Of a stretch of DNA of 37,805 nt, positions 1 through 8,014 are shown in pieces. This DNA is from Actinomycetota bacterium (GTDB lineage Bacteria > Actinomycetota > Actinomycetes > Actinomycetales > Microbacteriaceae). Positions within the stretch are counted from its first letter, which is position 1; each line of letters opens with the position of its first letter. The DNA lies in assembly GCA_018268515.1 (NCBI GenBank), contig JAFDWK010000061.1:1-37805 (forward strand), read 5' to 3'. Both the position numbers and the translations under genes were made by a program. The notes under the pieces are model-generated. The model was not told the DNA's origin. It saw nothing but the letters and a program-made list of their open reading frames with translations, and searched no databases.

Positions 1-1
1 C

Positions 2-1144
2 ACGATCGCGAAGCGGCGCACGCCGAAGGCGGCCTTCGACTACACCGACGGCGCAGCCGAGGGCGAGCTGTCGCTGGCGCGCGCCCGCCAGGCGTTCGAA
101 GACGTGGAGTTCCACCCGGGGATCCTCGCTCCCGCCCCCGAGCTCGACACCTCCACGACGATCCTGGGCGGCCCCAGTGCGCTGCCGTTCGGGATCGCTC
201 CGACCGGGTTCACGCGCCTCATGCAGACCGAGGGCGAAGTCGCCGGCGCTGGCGCCGCAGCGGCCGCGGGGATCCCCTTCACGCTGTCCACGCTCGGCAC
301 GACCTCGATCGAGGACGTGACGAAGACGAACCCCGCCGGACGGAACTGGTTCCAGCTGTACGTCATGCGCGACCGGGAGATCTCCTACGGCCTCACCCGC
401 CGCGCCGCCGCAGCCGGCTTCGACACGCTCATGTTCACGGTGGACACCCCGGTCGCCGGTGCCCGCCTGCGTGACAAGCGCAACGGCTTCTCGATCCCGC
501 CGCAGCTCACGCTCGGCACGATCATCAACGCGATCCCGCGGCCGTGGTGGTGGATCGACTTCCTCACCACCCCGAAGCTCGAGTTCGCCTCGCTGTCGAC
601 GACCGGCGGCACGGTCGGGGAGCTGCTGGACGCCGCCATGGATCCGACCATCAGCTACGACGACCTCGCCGTGATCCGGGACATCTGGCCCGGCAAGCTC
701 GTCGTCAAGGGCGTGCAGACCGTCGAGGACGCGGCGCGGCTGAAGGACACGCACGGCGTGGACGGCGTGGTGCTGTCCAACCACGGCGGACGCCAGCTCG
801 ACCGGGCGCCCATCCCGTTCCACCTGCTGCCGAAGGTGCGCCAGGCCGTGGGCGACGACTTCACGGTCATGGTCGACACCGGCATCATGAACGGCGCCGA
901 CATCGTCGCCGCGGTCGCCCTCGGCGCGGACTTCACGCTCATCGGCCGCGCCTACCTCTACGGCCTCATGGCGGGCGGGCGCCGCGGTGTCGACCGCACC
1001 ATCGCGATCCTGCGCACCGAGATCGAACGCACGATGCGACTGCTCGGCGTCTCGTCGCTCGCCGAACTCGAACCGCGTCACGTCACCCAGCTCACCCGCA
1101 TGGTGCTCGTGGGACAGGGCGCGGCGGAGGTCTCAGCGCGCTGA
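2..1144 (+). CDS. FMN-dependent alpha-hydroxy-acid dehydrogenase (L-lactate dehydrogenase type), 5' truncated
   Basis: This enzyme would oxidise an L-2-hydroxy acid such as L-lactate to the 2-oxo acid using bound FMN. The frame is open from base 2 with no start, so the first tens of residues lie outside the window; the visible part is 380 residues. The visible N-terminus contains [12 protein letters not shown], close to the family's F-DY--GGA-DE segment. The FMN/substrate barrel follows: WFQLYV, the [18 protein letters not shown] strand, LVVKGV with the FMN-contacting Lys, SNHGGRQLD with the catalytic His and a substrate-binding Arg, [11 protein letters not shown] and IGRAYLYG. The usual D-GIRRG phosphate loop reads DTGIMNG here, a variant I believe occurs in mycobacterial LldD2-like proteins. 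The substrate cannot be fixed from sequence, so no gene symbol is given. A repeat block follows the stop codon. Confidence 0.9.
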   Translation, partial: TIAKRRTPKAAFDYTDGAAEGELSLARARQAFEDVEFHPGILAPAPELDTSTTILGGPSALPFGIAPTGFTRLMQTEGEVAGAGAAAAAGIPFTLSTLGTTSIEDVTKTNPAGRNWFQLYVMRDREISYGLTRRAAAAGFDTLMFTVDTPVAGARLRDKRNGFSIPPQLTLGTIINAIPRPWWWIDFLTTPKLEFASLSTTGGTVGELLDAAMDPTISYDDLAVIRDIWPGKLVVKGVQTVEDAARLKDTHGVDGVVLSNHGGRQLDRAPIPFHLLPKVRQAVGDDFTVMVDTGIMNGADIVAAVALGADFTLIGRAYLYGLMAGGRRGVDRTIAILRTEIERTMRLLGVSSLAELEPRHVTQLTRMVLVGQGAAEVSAR

Positions 1145-1161
1145 GCGGGACTCTCCGTCTC

Positions 1162-1348
1162 GGTCGTTGAGCGCCCTTGGTCTTGTCGCTCCGCTCCTCG
1201 CTCAGGAATCGCGAAGCGAGACGCCCTTCGTCTCGTCCCGTGTGCTCCTCGCTCAGGGACCGGTCTGGGGTTCGGTTCCTGAGCGAGCGAAGCACCTTCG
1301 TCTCGCTCCGCTCCTCGCTCAGGATCCGACGAAGGTCGATCAACGACC
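1162..1348. repeat. Composite REP-like intergenic repeat with inverted ends
   Basis: The block starts with GGTCGTTGA (1162-1170) and ends with its exact reverse complement TCAACGACC (1340-1348). Between them, variants of the words GAGCGAAGC, CTCCTCGCTCAGG and CTTCGTCTCG occur in both orientations at about 1185-1205, 1208-1232, 1240-1258 and 1278-1325. This is the look of dispersed palindromic repeats in actinobacterial intergenic DNA. It lies between the dehydrogenase stop and the convergent HAD gene and may also terminate transcription of both. No coding potential is visible. Confidence 0.75.
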
Positions 1349-1403
1349 CGTGATGGGGGCGAATCGCGCGCACCCTTTCGCGGACCAGCCGCAGCCGCAG
1401 CGC

Positions 1404-2183
1404 TTACGTCGTAGGAGCTTCTACGACGTCCAGGGTGGCCAGCAGTGCGTCGAGGTGGTCTGCGGTGTCTTCCCAGCCGTCCACGGCCACGCAGGGCACG
1501 CCGAGGGCCTTCACGGGGTAGTCGTTGCCGCCCTCGTCGAGGCGGTCGCCGTAGAACAGCATCTCGGCGAACGGGATGCCCGTGCGCTCGGCGAGCTCGG
1601 TCATGCCGTAGGCCTTGTCGATGCCGGCGCGGGTGATGTCGATCGAGGTGGATCCGCCCGAGCGCACCTCGAGGTCGGGCACGCGCGGCGCCACGGCGTC
1701 GCGCAGGGCGGCCCGGCGGGATCCGTCCGGGTCCCAGGCCTTCTTCGCGTCGTGGGGGGCCTTCTGGCCGAGGGCGGAGAAGGTGATCTGCGAGCCGCGG
1801 TCTTCCAGGATCGGGCCCCAGGTCTCGCTCTCCCACAGGCCGAGGCGGTGCGCCTCCTCCTCGAGCGCAGCGAGGGCGGCGCTCTTCTGCTGGTCGCTGA
1901 GATCGCGGGCGTAGACGAGGGAGAATCCGGATCCGGCGTAGCGGAGGTAGCGGGTGCCGCAGGTGGGCAGCAGGTGGATGCGCTGCAGGAGCGGGGCGTC
2001 GGCGGTGCCGAGCCGGGAGATCACCTGGGTGCGGAACTGCTCCTCGTTGCCGCCGGAGATGATCGCGACCTCGACCCGGTCTGCGAGGGCGAGGAGGAGC
2101 CCCGCGATGCGGGGATCGATCGCACTCTTGGAGGGGGCGAGGGTGTCGTCGAGGTCGAAGGCGACCAGGCGGGGTGTCGTCAT
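1404..2183 (-). CDS. HAD-IIB family phosphatase (phosphomannomutase-like)
   Basis: A 259-residue hydrolase of the haloacid dehalogenase superfamily, subclass IIB, expected to act on phosphorylated sugars in the cytoplasm. Motif I is FDLDDTLAPSK, with nucleophile Asp10 and acid/base Asp12. The metal-binding motif IV is YGDRLDEGGNDYPV, resembling the GDR--GGNDY loop of eukaryotic-type phosphomannomutases. Between them lies a cap domain. The open frame runs further upstream, but MTTPRLVAFDLDD is the natural N-terminus because strand 1 begins there; the extension is low-complexity. The end carries a 9-bp inverted repeat (1406-1414/1421-1429) overlapping the TAA stop. The gene stands alone between a repeat and tRNA-Pro. 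The family is secure; the substrate is not. Confidence 0.85.
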   Translation of the reverse strand: MTTPRLVAFDLDDTLAPSKSAIDPRIAGLLLALADRVEVAIISGGNEEQFRTQVISRLGTADAPLLQRIHLLPTCGTRYLRYAGSGFSLVYARDLSDQQKSAALAALEEEAHRLGLWESETWGPILEDRGSQITFSALGQKAPHDAKKAWDPDGSRRAALRDAVAPRVPDLEVRSGGSTSIDITRAGIDKAYGMTELAERTGIPFAEMLFYGDRLDEGGNDYPVKALGVPCVAVDGWEDTADHLDALLATLDVVEAPTT

Positions 2184-2258
2184 AGCGCTTCCAGGATACG
2201 GGAGGAGGCTGAGACGTGCCGTCGAGGTGCCGTCCGCCACGCGCGGGCGCCGGCTCGA

Positions 2259-2286
2259 TTCGCTCCGCGGTCGCTCTCCGTATAGA
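2259..2286 (+). promoter_or_regulatory. Putative promoter of tRNA-Pro
   Basis: TTCGCT (2259-2264) and TATAGA (2281-2286, overlapping TAGACT) are spaced 16 bp apart and end about 15 bp before the tRNA. The -10 box is the best AT-rich hexamer nearby. The -35 box is weak. Confidence 0.45.
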
Positions 2287-2301
2287 CTTGAACGGTTGCC
2301 A

Positions 2302-2378
<77 letters not shown>

Positions 2379-2384
2379 ACATGA

Positions 2385-2414
2385 GAGGGGCCGATCCGCA
2401 TGGATCGGTCCCTC
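2385..2414 (+). terminator. Terminator hairpin after tRNA-Pro
   Basis: GAGGGGCCGATCC (2385-2397) pairs with GGATCGGTCCCTC (2402-2414) around loop GCAT, giving 13 pairs including one G-U. It starts seven bases after the tRNA's CCA. A short CTTC follows rather than a T-run, typical of high-GC actinobacteria. Confidence 0.8.
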
Positions 2415-2925
2415 TTCGCATCGTCACGGGATGTCGGTCGGGCCGTGTCGGCCGAATCCTCCAGGAGCACTGGAATGCCGTTCCTTACTCGCCGCGCGTG
2501 AGGCGATAGACGGGTGAGAGCGGCGAAGCGGCGACGCGGTCCCGTTTCCGCCCAGACGCGTCCTGATCGCTCACGACGCACTTTCGTCCCGCATCCACCC
2601 GAGGCCGCCGTCGGCGCTCAGGTCCGACGGCACGTGTGGCACGTGCCAGAACAGGACGTGACACCACGGCCGGCAACGCACCGTTCACGTCGGTCGCGGC
2701 GGTCTCCGAGGCGCGGGAGCGTCCCGACGCCGCATAGCGTGCTGCCAGCGTATGCATAGTCGTCGTTCATACGTTCTTCAGGATCAGTGGTTTCCGCCAT
2801 GGCTCGGCTCGTCGAGTCTGAAGAGCTCCGGAGGTGGCAGTGCCTCACAACGTGCTCGTTTCGGAGCCTGCCGGAGAGGCGGCTCCAGGGCAGCATCCGG
2901 CCGCCGCGCGAGTGAGGTTCCGGCC
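2415..2925. other. 511-bp stretch without a supported gene
   Basis: Short open frames exist on both strands (about 80-90 codons at 2485-2757 and 2514-2759), but none has a convincing ribosome site, recognisable motif or consistent codon bias, and several overlap one another. The stretch follows a tRNA and precedes an orphan secreted protein, so it could be decayed accessory DNA. I see no repeats or attachment-site duplication. Confidence 0.5.
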
Positions 2926-3483
2926 ATGAAGCGCACCGCGGTGATCACATACGCGGTGACGGGGCTCGCCGTGGCGGGGCTCGTGGCTCTCGCCGCGCCG
3001 ACGGTCATCTCAGCTGCCACATCGGTGCCGCATCACGTGAAGGCGACTGTGCAGGGCGCACCGGTGATGACACCGGATCCCACGTCCACGCCGACCTCCG
3101 ACCCGGACCGCGTCATCTGGCTCGGGGACGGGATCAGCGTGAAGGTCAGCTCGCTCCCGAGGGGGTGCACGACGTATTCGAAGATCCAGATCTTCGACGT
3201 GAACGGCCACAGCTACGGCAGGCTCGTCGGCGAGGCTGCAGACCGCGGAGCATCCCCGGGGGCGACCGGCACCGTGAGTCGCGACGCTGCCGGGAACATC
3301 GTCAGCTACACGGCCGCGCCCGGTGACGACTCCTGGTCGGTGGGCGACCGTCTCTGCACGAACCCCCTCATGGTGGGCCGGTACAACCACATCGGCACCG
3401 ACCGGGGCGACCACGCCCTCCAGCCGGGAGAGACCGTGGTGATCCGCCCCGACATGAACGTCGTCTGGACGCCAGGCGCATGA
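2926..3483 (+). CDS. Hypothetical secreted protein
   Basis: A 185-residue protein I do not recognise. Starting at MKRTAVITYAVTG gives a clear Sec signal: a basic start, a hydrophobic run (residues 7-26) and an A-x-A-like cleavage region around residues 28-33. A Pro/Thr/Ser-rich linker (about 45-58) follows, then a compact domain with VIWLGDGISVKVSSLPRG, two widely spaced Cys (in RGCTTYS and DRLCTN) that could form a disulfide, and a C-terminus PGETVVIRPDMNVVWTPGA. The open frame extends 58 codons upstream, but that extension has no domain and would bury the signal peptide. It converges with the metallophosphoesterase gene. Function unknown; possibly accessory. Confidence 0.7.
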   Translation: MKRTAVITYAVTGLAVAGLVALAAPTVISAATSVPHHVKATVQGAPVMTPDPTSTPTSDPDRVIWLGDGISVKVSSLPRGCTTYSKIQIFDVNGHSYGRLVGEAADRGASPGATGTVSRDAAGNIVSYTAAPGDDSWSVGDRLCTNPLMVGRYNHIGTDRGDHALQPGETVVIRPDMNVVWTPGA

Positions 3484-3498
3484 CGTCCGCTGTGGAGC

Positions 3499-4434
3499 TC
3501 AGCCGCGCGGCAGCAGCGTCAGCAGCGTGGCCTCGGGGCGGCAGGCGAAGCGGATCGGGGCGTAGATCGAGTGGCCGCAGCCGGCGCTCACGTTCAGCGG
3601 CACGGTGCGGCCGGCGTGGGTCCAGGTGCTGAGGCCCTTCGCCTGCTTCAGGGGGATGTCGCAGTTCGCCACGATCGCGCCGAAGCCCGGGATGCACACC
3701 TGACCGCCGTGGGTGTGGCCGCCGAGGATCGCGTCCGCGCCGAGGTCGGTGTACGCGTTCAGCACGCGCTGGTAGGGCGCGTGCGTGACGCCCAGAACCG
3801 GAACATCGGCAGCGCGCGGGCCGAGTGCGTCGATCGCCGGCGGAAGTGCGTCGAGGTCGTCCCAGTCGCGATGCGCATCGCTGACGCCGAAGAGATCCAC
3901 GCGGGATCCGGCGACCTCGATCGTCGCGGCGGTGTTGTTCAGATCCGTCCAGCCCAGCTCATCGGTGAAGAACGCGTCCATGGCGGCCGTGTCGAGCTTG
4001 GCGGCGGTGGGGATCCTGCCGGAGGGGCCCATGAAGTACCGGAACGGGTTGCGGGGTGACGGCGCGTGCACGTCGTTCGAGCCGTGCACGAAGACTCCGG
4101 GGATCCCGGCGAAGGGGGAGAAGGCGGCGCGCACGCCCCGGAGGCCGTCCACATGGCCGAGGTTGTCGCCGGTGTTCACGACGAGGTCGGGACGCAGCTC
4201 GGCCAGCGACGCCAGCCACTGCTGCTTGCGGTGCTGCCAGGGCGCCATGTGCGCATCGGAGACGTGCAGGATCCGCAGCGGCCGGGACCCTGCCGGCAGC
4301 GACCGCGCCGTGGCGTGGCGCAGCGTGAAGAGGTACCGCTCGATGCCGATGCCCCAGGTGGCGGCCGCGACACCGGCGGCCCCCACCGCACCGAGTGCGA
4401 TGAGGGCCGAACGGCTGCTGCTGGACAGGGTCAT
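3499..4434 (-). CDS. Membrane-anchored metallophosphoesterase
   Basis: A 311-residue calcineurin-like phosphoesterase with an N-terminal membrane segment (residues about 9-28), so the catalytic domain probably faces outward. Metal-ligand motifs appear in order: HVSDAHM, NTGDN, GSNDVH (in place of the usual GNHD), GVTHAP and GGHTHGG. Its ATG overlaps the stop of the upstream PBP gene (ATGA), so the two are co-transcribed and probably translationally coupled. From memory the same pair, PonA2 followed by a phosphoesterase, occurs in mycobacteria, which suggests a cell-envelope role. The substrate is unknown; relatives include UDP-diacylglucosamine hydrolase-like and YkuE-like enzymes. Confidence 0.9.
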   Translation of the reverse strand: MTLSSSSRSALIALGAVGAAGVAAATWGIGIERYLFTLRHATARSLPAGSRPLRILHVSDAHMAPWQHRKQQWLASLAELRPDLVVNTGDNLGHVDGLRGVRAAFSPFAGIPGVFVHGSNDVHAPSPRNPFRYFMGPSGRIPTAAKLDTAAMDAFFTDELGWTDLNNTAATIEVAGSRVDLFGVSDAHRDWDDLDALPPAIDALGPRAADVPVLGVTHAPYQRVLNAYTDLGADAILGGHTHGGQVCIPGFGAIVANCDIPLKQAKGLSTWTHAGRTVPLNVSAGCGHSIYAPIRFACRPEATLLTLLPRG

Positions 4435-7091
4435 CCCTTGCAGTTCTTCGTCACGTAGTTGAGCGTGACGGAGGAGCCCTTCGGCGCGGCCGTTCCCGCG
4501 GCGGGGTTCGTCGCCGACACCGTGCCGGAGTCGTCGCCGTTGCCGACGGTGCAGGTGCCCTTCGCCGCCTGGAAGCCGGCCTGCTTGAGCGCGTTGGCGG
4601 CGTCACCCATGGTCATGCCGACGACGTTCGGCACCGAGGCGCCCTGACCGTTGCTCGGCGAGATCGTGATCGTGCTGCCGGTCACGACCTGACCCGGACC
4701 CGGATCCTGCTGGGCGATCTGGTCGGTCGGCAGATTGCTCGAGACCGCCGCCCCCACCGAGACCGAGAAGCCGGCGCCCTCGAGCGTCTGCGTGGCCTGG
4801 TCGACGGTCATGCCGACCACGCTCGGCAGGTTCGTGTACGACTGCTTGAGCGCGCTCTGCTGCGGATCAGGGAAGGCACCGCCGGGGAACAGTTCGTCCG
4901 CTGTGGTCAGGATCTGACGACTGAGGTAATAACGGATGTTCGGGACGTTGGTGTCCTTGGTGTAGAAGTCGTTGATGTCGACGATATCGCCGTTCGCCTG
5001 ACCGACCCACACACCCGTGGTCGAGCCCGTGGACGACGCCATGAGCATCGTCTGCGCGTTGTTGTGCGTACCCGTCTTGCCGATCAGTGGGGTGCCGTCA
5101 CCGGGGTTCGCCTGCGATCCGGTACCGCCCGAGTTCATGACTCCCTGCAGAGCGTAGGCGGTGGCCGCTGCGATGTCGGGCTTCACGACCTCGGTGCAGG
5201 TGGTCGGCGGCAGCGGGAGGTCGACGCCGTCGGGACCGGTGATCTTGTCGATCGCGTGCGGATCGCAGCGCGTGCCGTTGTTGGCGATCGTGGCGTAGAC
5301 GGAGGCCATATCGAGGGGGGCGATGTTCTTCGACCCGAGGACGTCGAACGGCGCGGGTGCGAGTGCGAGGACGTTCCCCTGATCGTCGACGATGTTCTCC
5401 CGGTTGTTCACCGGGAGCATCTTGCCCTTGTACTCCGTGCCCAGATGAACGCCCATCCGAGCAGCGACGTCGTTGATGTCGCAGATATCGAGCTTGGAAG
5501 CCATGCCGAGGAAACCACTGTTCAGCGACGCTGCAGTGAACTGCAGCGGGGTCCCGGTGTAGCCACGCTGATTCTGGAAGTTCTTGATCTCACCGGCGTC
5601 CGCTCGCATGGTCTGGGTACCGCATTTGAAGTTCATCCACTTGAGGTTGCCATCCACAGACTCGCGCAGGGAATGGCCCTTCTCCAGCCAGTCGATCAGC
5701 GTGAAGATCTTGTACGTTGATCCGACCGAGAATCCCACTCCTCCGCCGTGCGCCTGATCGGCCGCATACACCAGGCTCGTGAGTCCAGTGGTCGCCGTAT
5801 CTGACTGCTCTTCGGTGAAGCCCGTGTTCTGCGCGAGCGACAGGATTCTTCCCGTTTTCGGCTCGATCGTGACCGCGGAAGCGCCGAAATCCATCCCCGC
5901 GATCGTGGGGGTGGTGTTGTCAGCCATCGCCTGCAGCGCCGCGCCCTGCATCGGCGCCGACAACGTCGTGTGGATGTTCAGCCCGCCACGGTACAGCTTG
6001 TCGGCGCGGTCCTTCACCGGGCCGAGCACGGAGTCGAGGGACGCGTCGTTCCTCAGCGTGGAGATCACGTACTGGCAGAAGAACGCGTTGCCGCCGGCAT
6101 CGCCGCAACCCGAACTCGGAGCCTTGATCGCCGGGGTGATCGGCTGAGCCTTGTCGGCCTCGTACTCCGCGGTGGTGATCTTGCCGAGCGTGTGCATGCG
6201 GCTGAGCACGTAGTTCCGGCGCACGAGGGTGTCGTGGTAGCCGTCGGCCTGCGAGTTCTTGCAGTTCTTGCCGTCCTTGTCGCAGTCGTACGTGCCGCCG
6301 GGCATATCGATGCGGAATGCGTTCGGGTTCTGCACCATGCCGACCAGGGTCGCGGCCTGCACCGCGTTGAGCTGCGAGGCGGAGACGCTGAAGTAGCGCT
6401 GCGCGGCGGCCTCGATGCCGTAGGTGGTGCCGCCGAAGTTCACCAGGTTCAGGTAGCCGATGAGGATGTCCTGCTTGGAGTACTGCTTCTCGATCGCCGT
6501 GGCGTAGCGGATCTCCTGCAGCTTGCGCGCGATGCCCTTCGAGCCGACGGCCGAGGCTGCGTCCAACCAGCACTGGTTCAGCTTGGCGTCGCGCTTCTGA
6601 TCGCTGAGCGGGACGCCCTTCTCGCATTCCTGCAGCAGCACGTTCTTCACGTACTGCTGGCTGATCGAGGATCCGCCGTTGGTCGCGGATCCGGTCACGT
6701 TGCCGACGATGGCCTTCAGCGTGCCGGTGATGTCGATCCCGCCGTGCGAGTAGAAGTTCTTGTCCTCACTGGCCAGCAGCGCGTCGTACAGCACCGGCGC
6801 CACCTGGTCGTACTTCACCGGGACGCGGTTCTGGTCGTAGAAGCGCGCCATGACCTGATCGTTGCCCGCCGCGTCCTTGGCGTAGATCGTGGTCGGCAGC
6901 ATCGGCCGGTCGACCTTCAGGTTGGAGGGCAGGCCCTCGAACATGTCGATCGACTGTGCGGCGGCAGCACCGGTGACGGCGAACACCGGCGTGACGGTGG
7001 CCGTGACGAGCACACCGGCGACGACGCTGAGACCGACGAGGCCGGCCAGGCCGCTGAGCACACCGGTGAGCGTGCGTTTGGTCTGAGGCAT
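4431..7091 (-). CDS. Class A penicillin-binding protein with two PASTA domains (PonA2-like)
   Basis: A bifunctional peptidoglycan synthase of 886 residues. An N-terminal membrane anchor (about 9-40) precedes the GT51 glycosyltransferase with EDKNFYSHGG (catalytic Glu109), GGSSISQQYVKN and a family-typical RKLQEIRYA helix. The transpeptidase has Ser458 in GSTYK, an SLNSG segment (SxN) and GKTGT (Lys672). The C-terminus carries two PASTA repeats (each with P-VVGMT and a following AGF), which in this family bind muropeptides or lipid II. The start is MPQTKRT at 7091; an 11-codon TTG extension is possible, but the -10 box at 7099-7104 falls inside it. In mycobacteria a whiB gene lies beside ponA2; none is seen here. 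Confidence 0.95.
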   Translation of the reverse strand: MPQTKRTLTGVLSGLAGLVGLSVVAGVLVTATVTPVFAVTGAAAAQSIDMFEGLPSNLKVDRPMLPTTIYAKDAAGNDQVMARFYDQNRVPVKYDQVAPVLYDALLASEDKNFYSHGGIDITGTLKAIVGNVTGSATNGGSSISQQYVKNVLLQECEKGVPLSDQKRDAKLNQCWLDAASAVGSKGIARKLQEIRYATAIEKQYSKQDILIGYLNLVNFGGTTYGIEAAAQRYFSVSASQLNAVQAATLVGMVQNPNAFRIDMPGGTYDCDKDGKNCKNSQADGYHDTLVRRNYVLSRMHTLGKITTAEYEADKAQPITPAIKAPSSGCGDAGGNAFFCQYVISTLRNDASLDSVLGPVKDRADKLYRGGLNIHTTLSAPMQGAALQAMADNTTPTIAGMDFGASAVTIEPKTGRILSLAQNTGFTEEQSDTATTGLTSLVYAADQAHGGGVGFSVGSTYKIFTLIDWLEKGHSLRESVDGNLKWMNFKCGTQTMRADAGEIKNFQNQRGYTGTPLQFTAASLNSGFLGMASKLDICDINDVAARMGVHLGTEYKGKMLPVNNRENIVDDQGNVLALAPAPFDVLGSKNIAPLDMASVYATIANNGTRCDPHAIDKITGPDGVDLPLPPTTCTEVVKPDIAAATAYALQGVMNSGGTGSQANPGDGTPLIGKTGTHNNAQTMLMASSTGSTTGVWVGQANGDIVDINDFYTKDTNVPNIRYYLSRQILTTADELFPGGAFPDPQQSALKQSYTNLPSVVGMTVDQATQTLEGAGFSVSVGAAVSSNLPTDQIAQQDPGPGQVVTGSTITISPSNGQGASVPNVVGMTMGDAANALKQAGFQAAKGTCTVGNGDDSGTVSATNPAAGTAAPKGSSVTLNYVTKNCKG

Positions 7092-7098
7092 ACGCTTG

Positions 7099-7104
7099 AT
7101 CGTA
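7099..7104 (-). promoter_or_regulatory. -10 box of the PBP gene, leaderless type
   Basis: Read on the minus strand, TACGAT lies exactly 7 nt before the ATG at 7091 and no Shine-Dalgarno sequence fits. This spacing puts the transcription start at or next to the A of the ATG. Confidence 0.6.
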
Positions 7105-7165
7105 GGGGAGTTCCCTGAACGCAAACTTTGACGCGCCTCAACGCGCCCGTCCCTTCGGGAGAGCC

Positions 7166-7390
7166 ATGACCACGTGGGAATACCTCACCACACCGCTGCT
7201 GATCCACAACACCGCCGCGATCCTGAACAACTGGGGCAAGCAGGGCTGGGAGCTCGTCCAGGTCGTCACCGGCCCCGAGGGCGGGCTCGTGGCGTACTTC
7301 AAGCGTCCGGTCGGCGGCGACGCCGCAGCCAACACCGGTCTCGGAGCCGCGGCAGAGGCCGCGCGTCAGTTCGAAGGAGAACAAGCATGA
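7166..7390 (+). CDS. DUF4177-like small protein
   Basis: A 74-residue protein beginning MTTWEYLTTPLLIHNTAAILNN, followed by GKQGWELVQVV, the GW-L--V core of DUF4177-type small proteins. The C-terminal 20 residues are Ala/Gly-rich and probably disordered. GGGAGAG just before the ATG supports the start. Its stop overlaps the next ATG (ATGA), so it is coupled to the RidA gene. From memory the same pair sits near PonA2 in mycobacteria (Rv3678A/Rv3678c). Molecular function unknown. Confidence 0.85.
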   Translation: MTTWEYLTTPLLIHNTAAILNNWGKQGWELVQVVTGPEGGLVAYFKRPVGGDAAANTGLGAAAEAARQFEGEQA

Positions 7391-7845
7391 CCATCAGCGC
7401 CCGCCTCGCCGAGCTCGGCATCGAGCTGCCGTCCGTCGCCGCCCCCGTGGCCGCCTACGTGCCCGCCCGCGTGCATTCCGGACTCGTCCACACCTCGGGA
7501 CAGCTGCCGTTCGTGGCCGGATCCCTCCCCGCGACCGGCAAGGTCGGCGCGGAGATCCCGGCGGACGACGCCAAGGGGCTCGCACGCGTGTGCGCGCTGA
7601 ACGCGATCGCCGCGGCGGCCGATGCGGCCGGCGGCGTGGACCGGCTCGGCGGCGTGCTCCGCGTGGGCGGCTTCGTCGCGTCCGACCCGTCGTTCTCCGG
7701 CCAGCCCGGCGTGATCAACGGCGCGAGCGAGGTGCTCGGCGAGATCTTCGGCGACGCCGGCAAGCACGTCCGTGCCGCGGTCGGCGTGGCCGTGCTGCCG
7801 CTGGACAGCCCGGTCGAGGTCGAGGTCGTCTTCACCCTGGCCTGA
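7387..7845 (+). CDS. RidA family protein (YjgF/YER057c/UK114)
   Basis: A 152-residue trimer-forming protein. Classical RidA deaminates reactive enamine/imine intermediates of PLP enzymes. Visible landmarks are GLVHTSGQLPF, the ALNAIAAAADAAGGVD helix and the final strand VEVEVVFTLA. It resembles the longer actinobacterial Rid subgroup, where the deaminase Arg of classical RidA is often absent; here I read VGGFVAS and no clear catalytic Arg, so activity should not be assumed. The ATG overlaps the preceding stop. A strong terminator follows. Confidence 0.88.
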   Translation: MTISARLAELGIELPSVAAPVAAYVPARVHSGLVHTSGQLPFVAGSLPATGKVGAEIPADDAKGLARVCALNAIAAAADAAGGVDRLGGVLRVGGFVASDPSFSGQPGVINGASEVLGEIFGDAGKHVRAAVGVAVLPLDSPVEVEVVFTLA

Positions 7846-7862
7846 GCGCGACCTCCGCTGCG

Positions 7863-7916
7863 CGGAGATGGAAAACGCACCCGAGAACGCGATGCCGGGT
7901 GCGTTTTCCATCTCCG
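7863..7916. terminator. Bidirectional terminator between ridA and acs
   Basis: A perfect 21-bp inverted repeat (7863-7883 and 7896-7916) with a 12-nt loop. The arms include AAAAC/GTTTT, so a T-tract lies within the stem on either strand. It sits 17 bp after the ridA-like stop and about 100 bp past the end of convergent acs. Confidence 0.85.
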
Positions 7917-7923
7917 GAGAACG

Positions 7924-7980
7924 GCGAGACCCCCGATCCGGGCCCTTCGACAAGCTCAGGGACCGGATCGGGGGTCTCGC
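7924..7980. repeat. Palindromic REP-like element with CCCTTCGACAAGCTCAGGG core
   Basis: An 18-bp perfect inverted repeat (7924-7941 and 7963-7980) flanks the core GCCCTTCGACAAGCTCAGGG. The core occurs again, nearly identical, inside topA (14167-14199). It may be a second terminator for acs. Similar TTCGACAAGCTCAGG palindromes are dispersed in many actinobacterial genomes. Confidence 0.8.
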
Positions 7981-8014
7981 GGAACCGGATCCCTCCTTCA
8001 GCGGATCCGGATCC

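Noticed and set aside
2485-2759. Small proteins of 81 and 90 residues on opposite strands after tRNA-Pro
   Set aside because: They overlap each other, lack ribosome sites and motifs, and neither has convincing codon bias.
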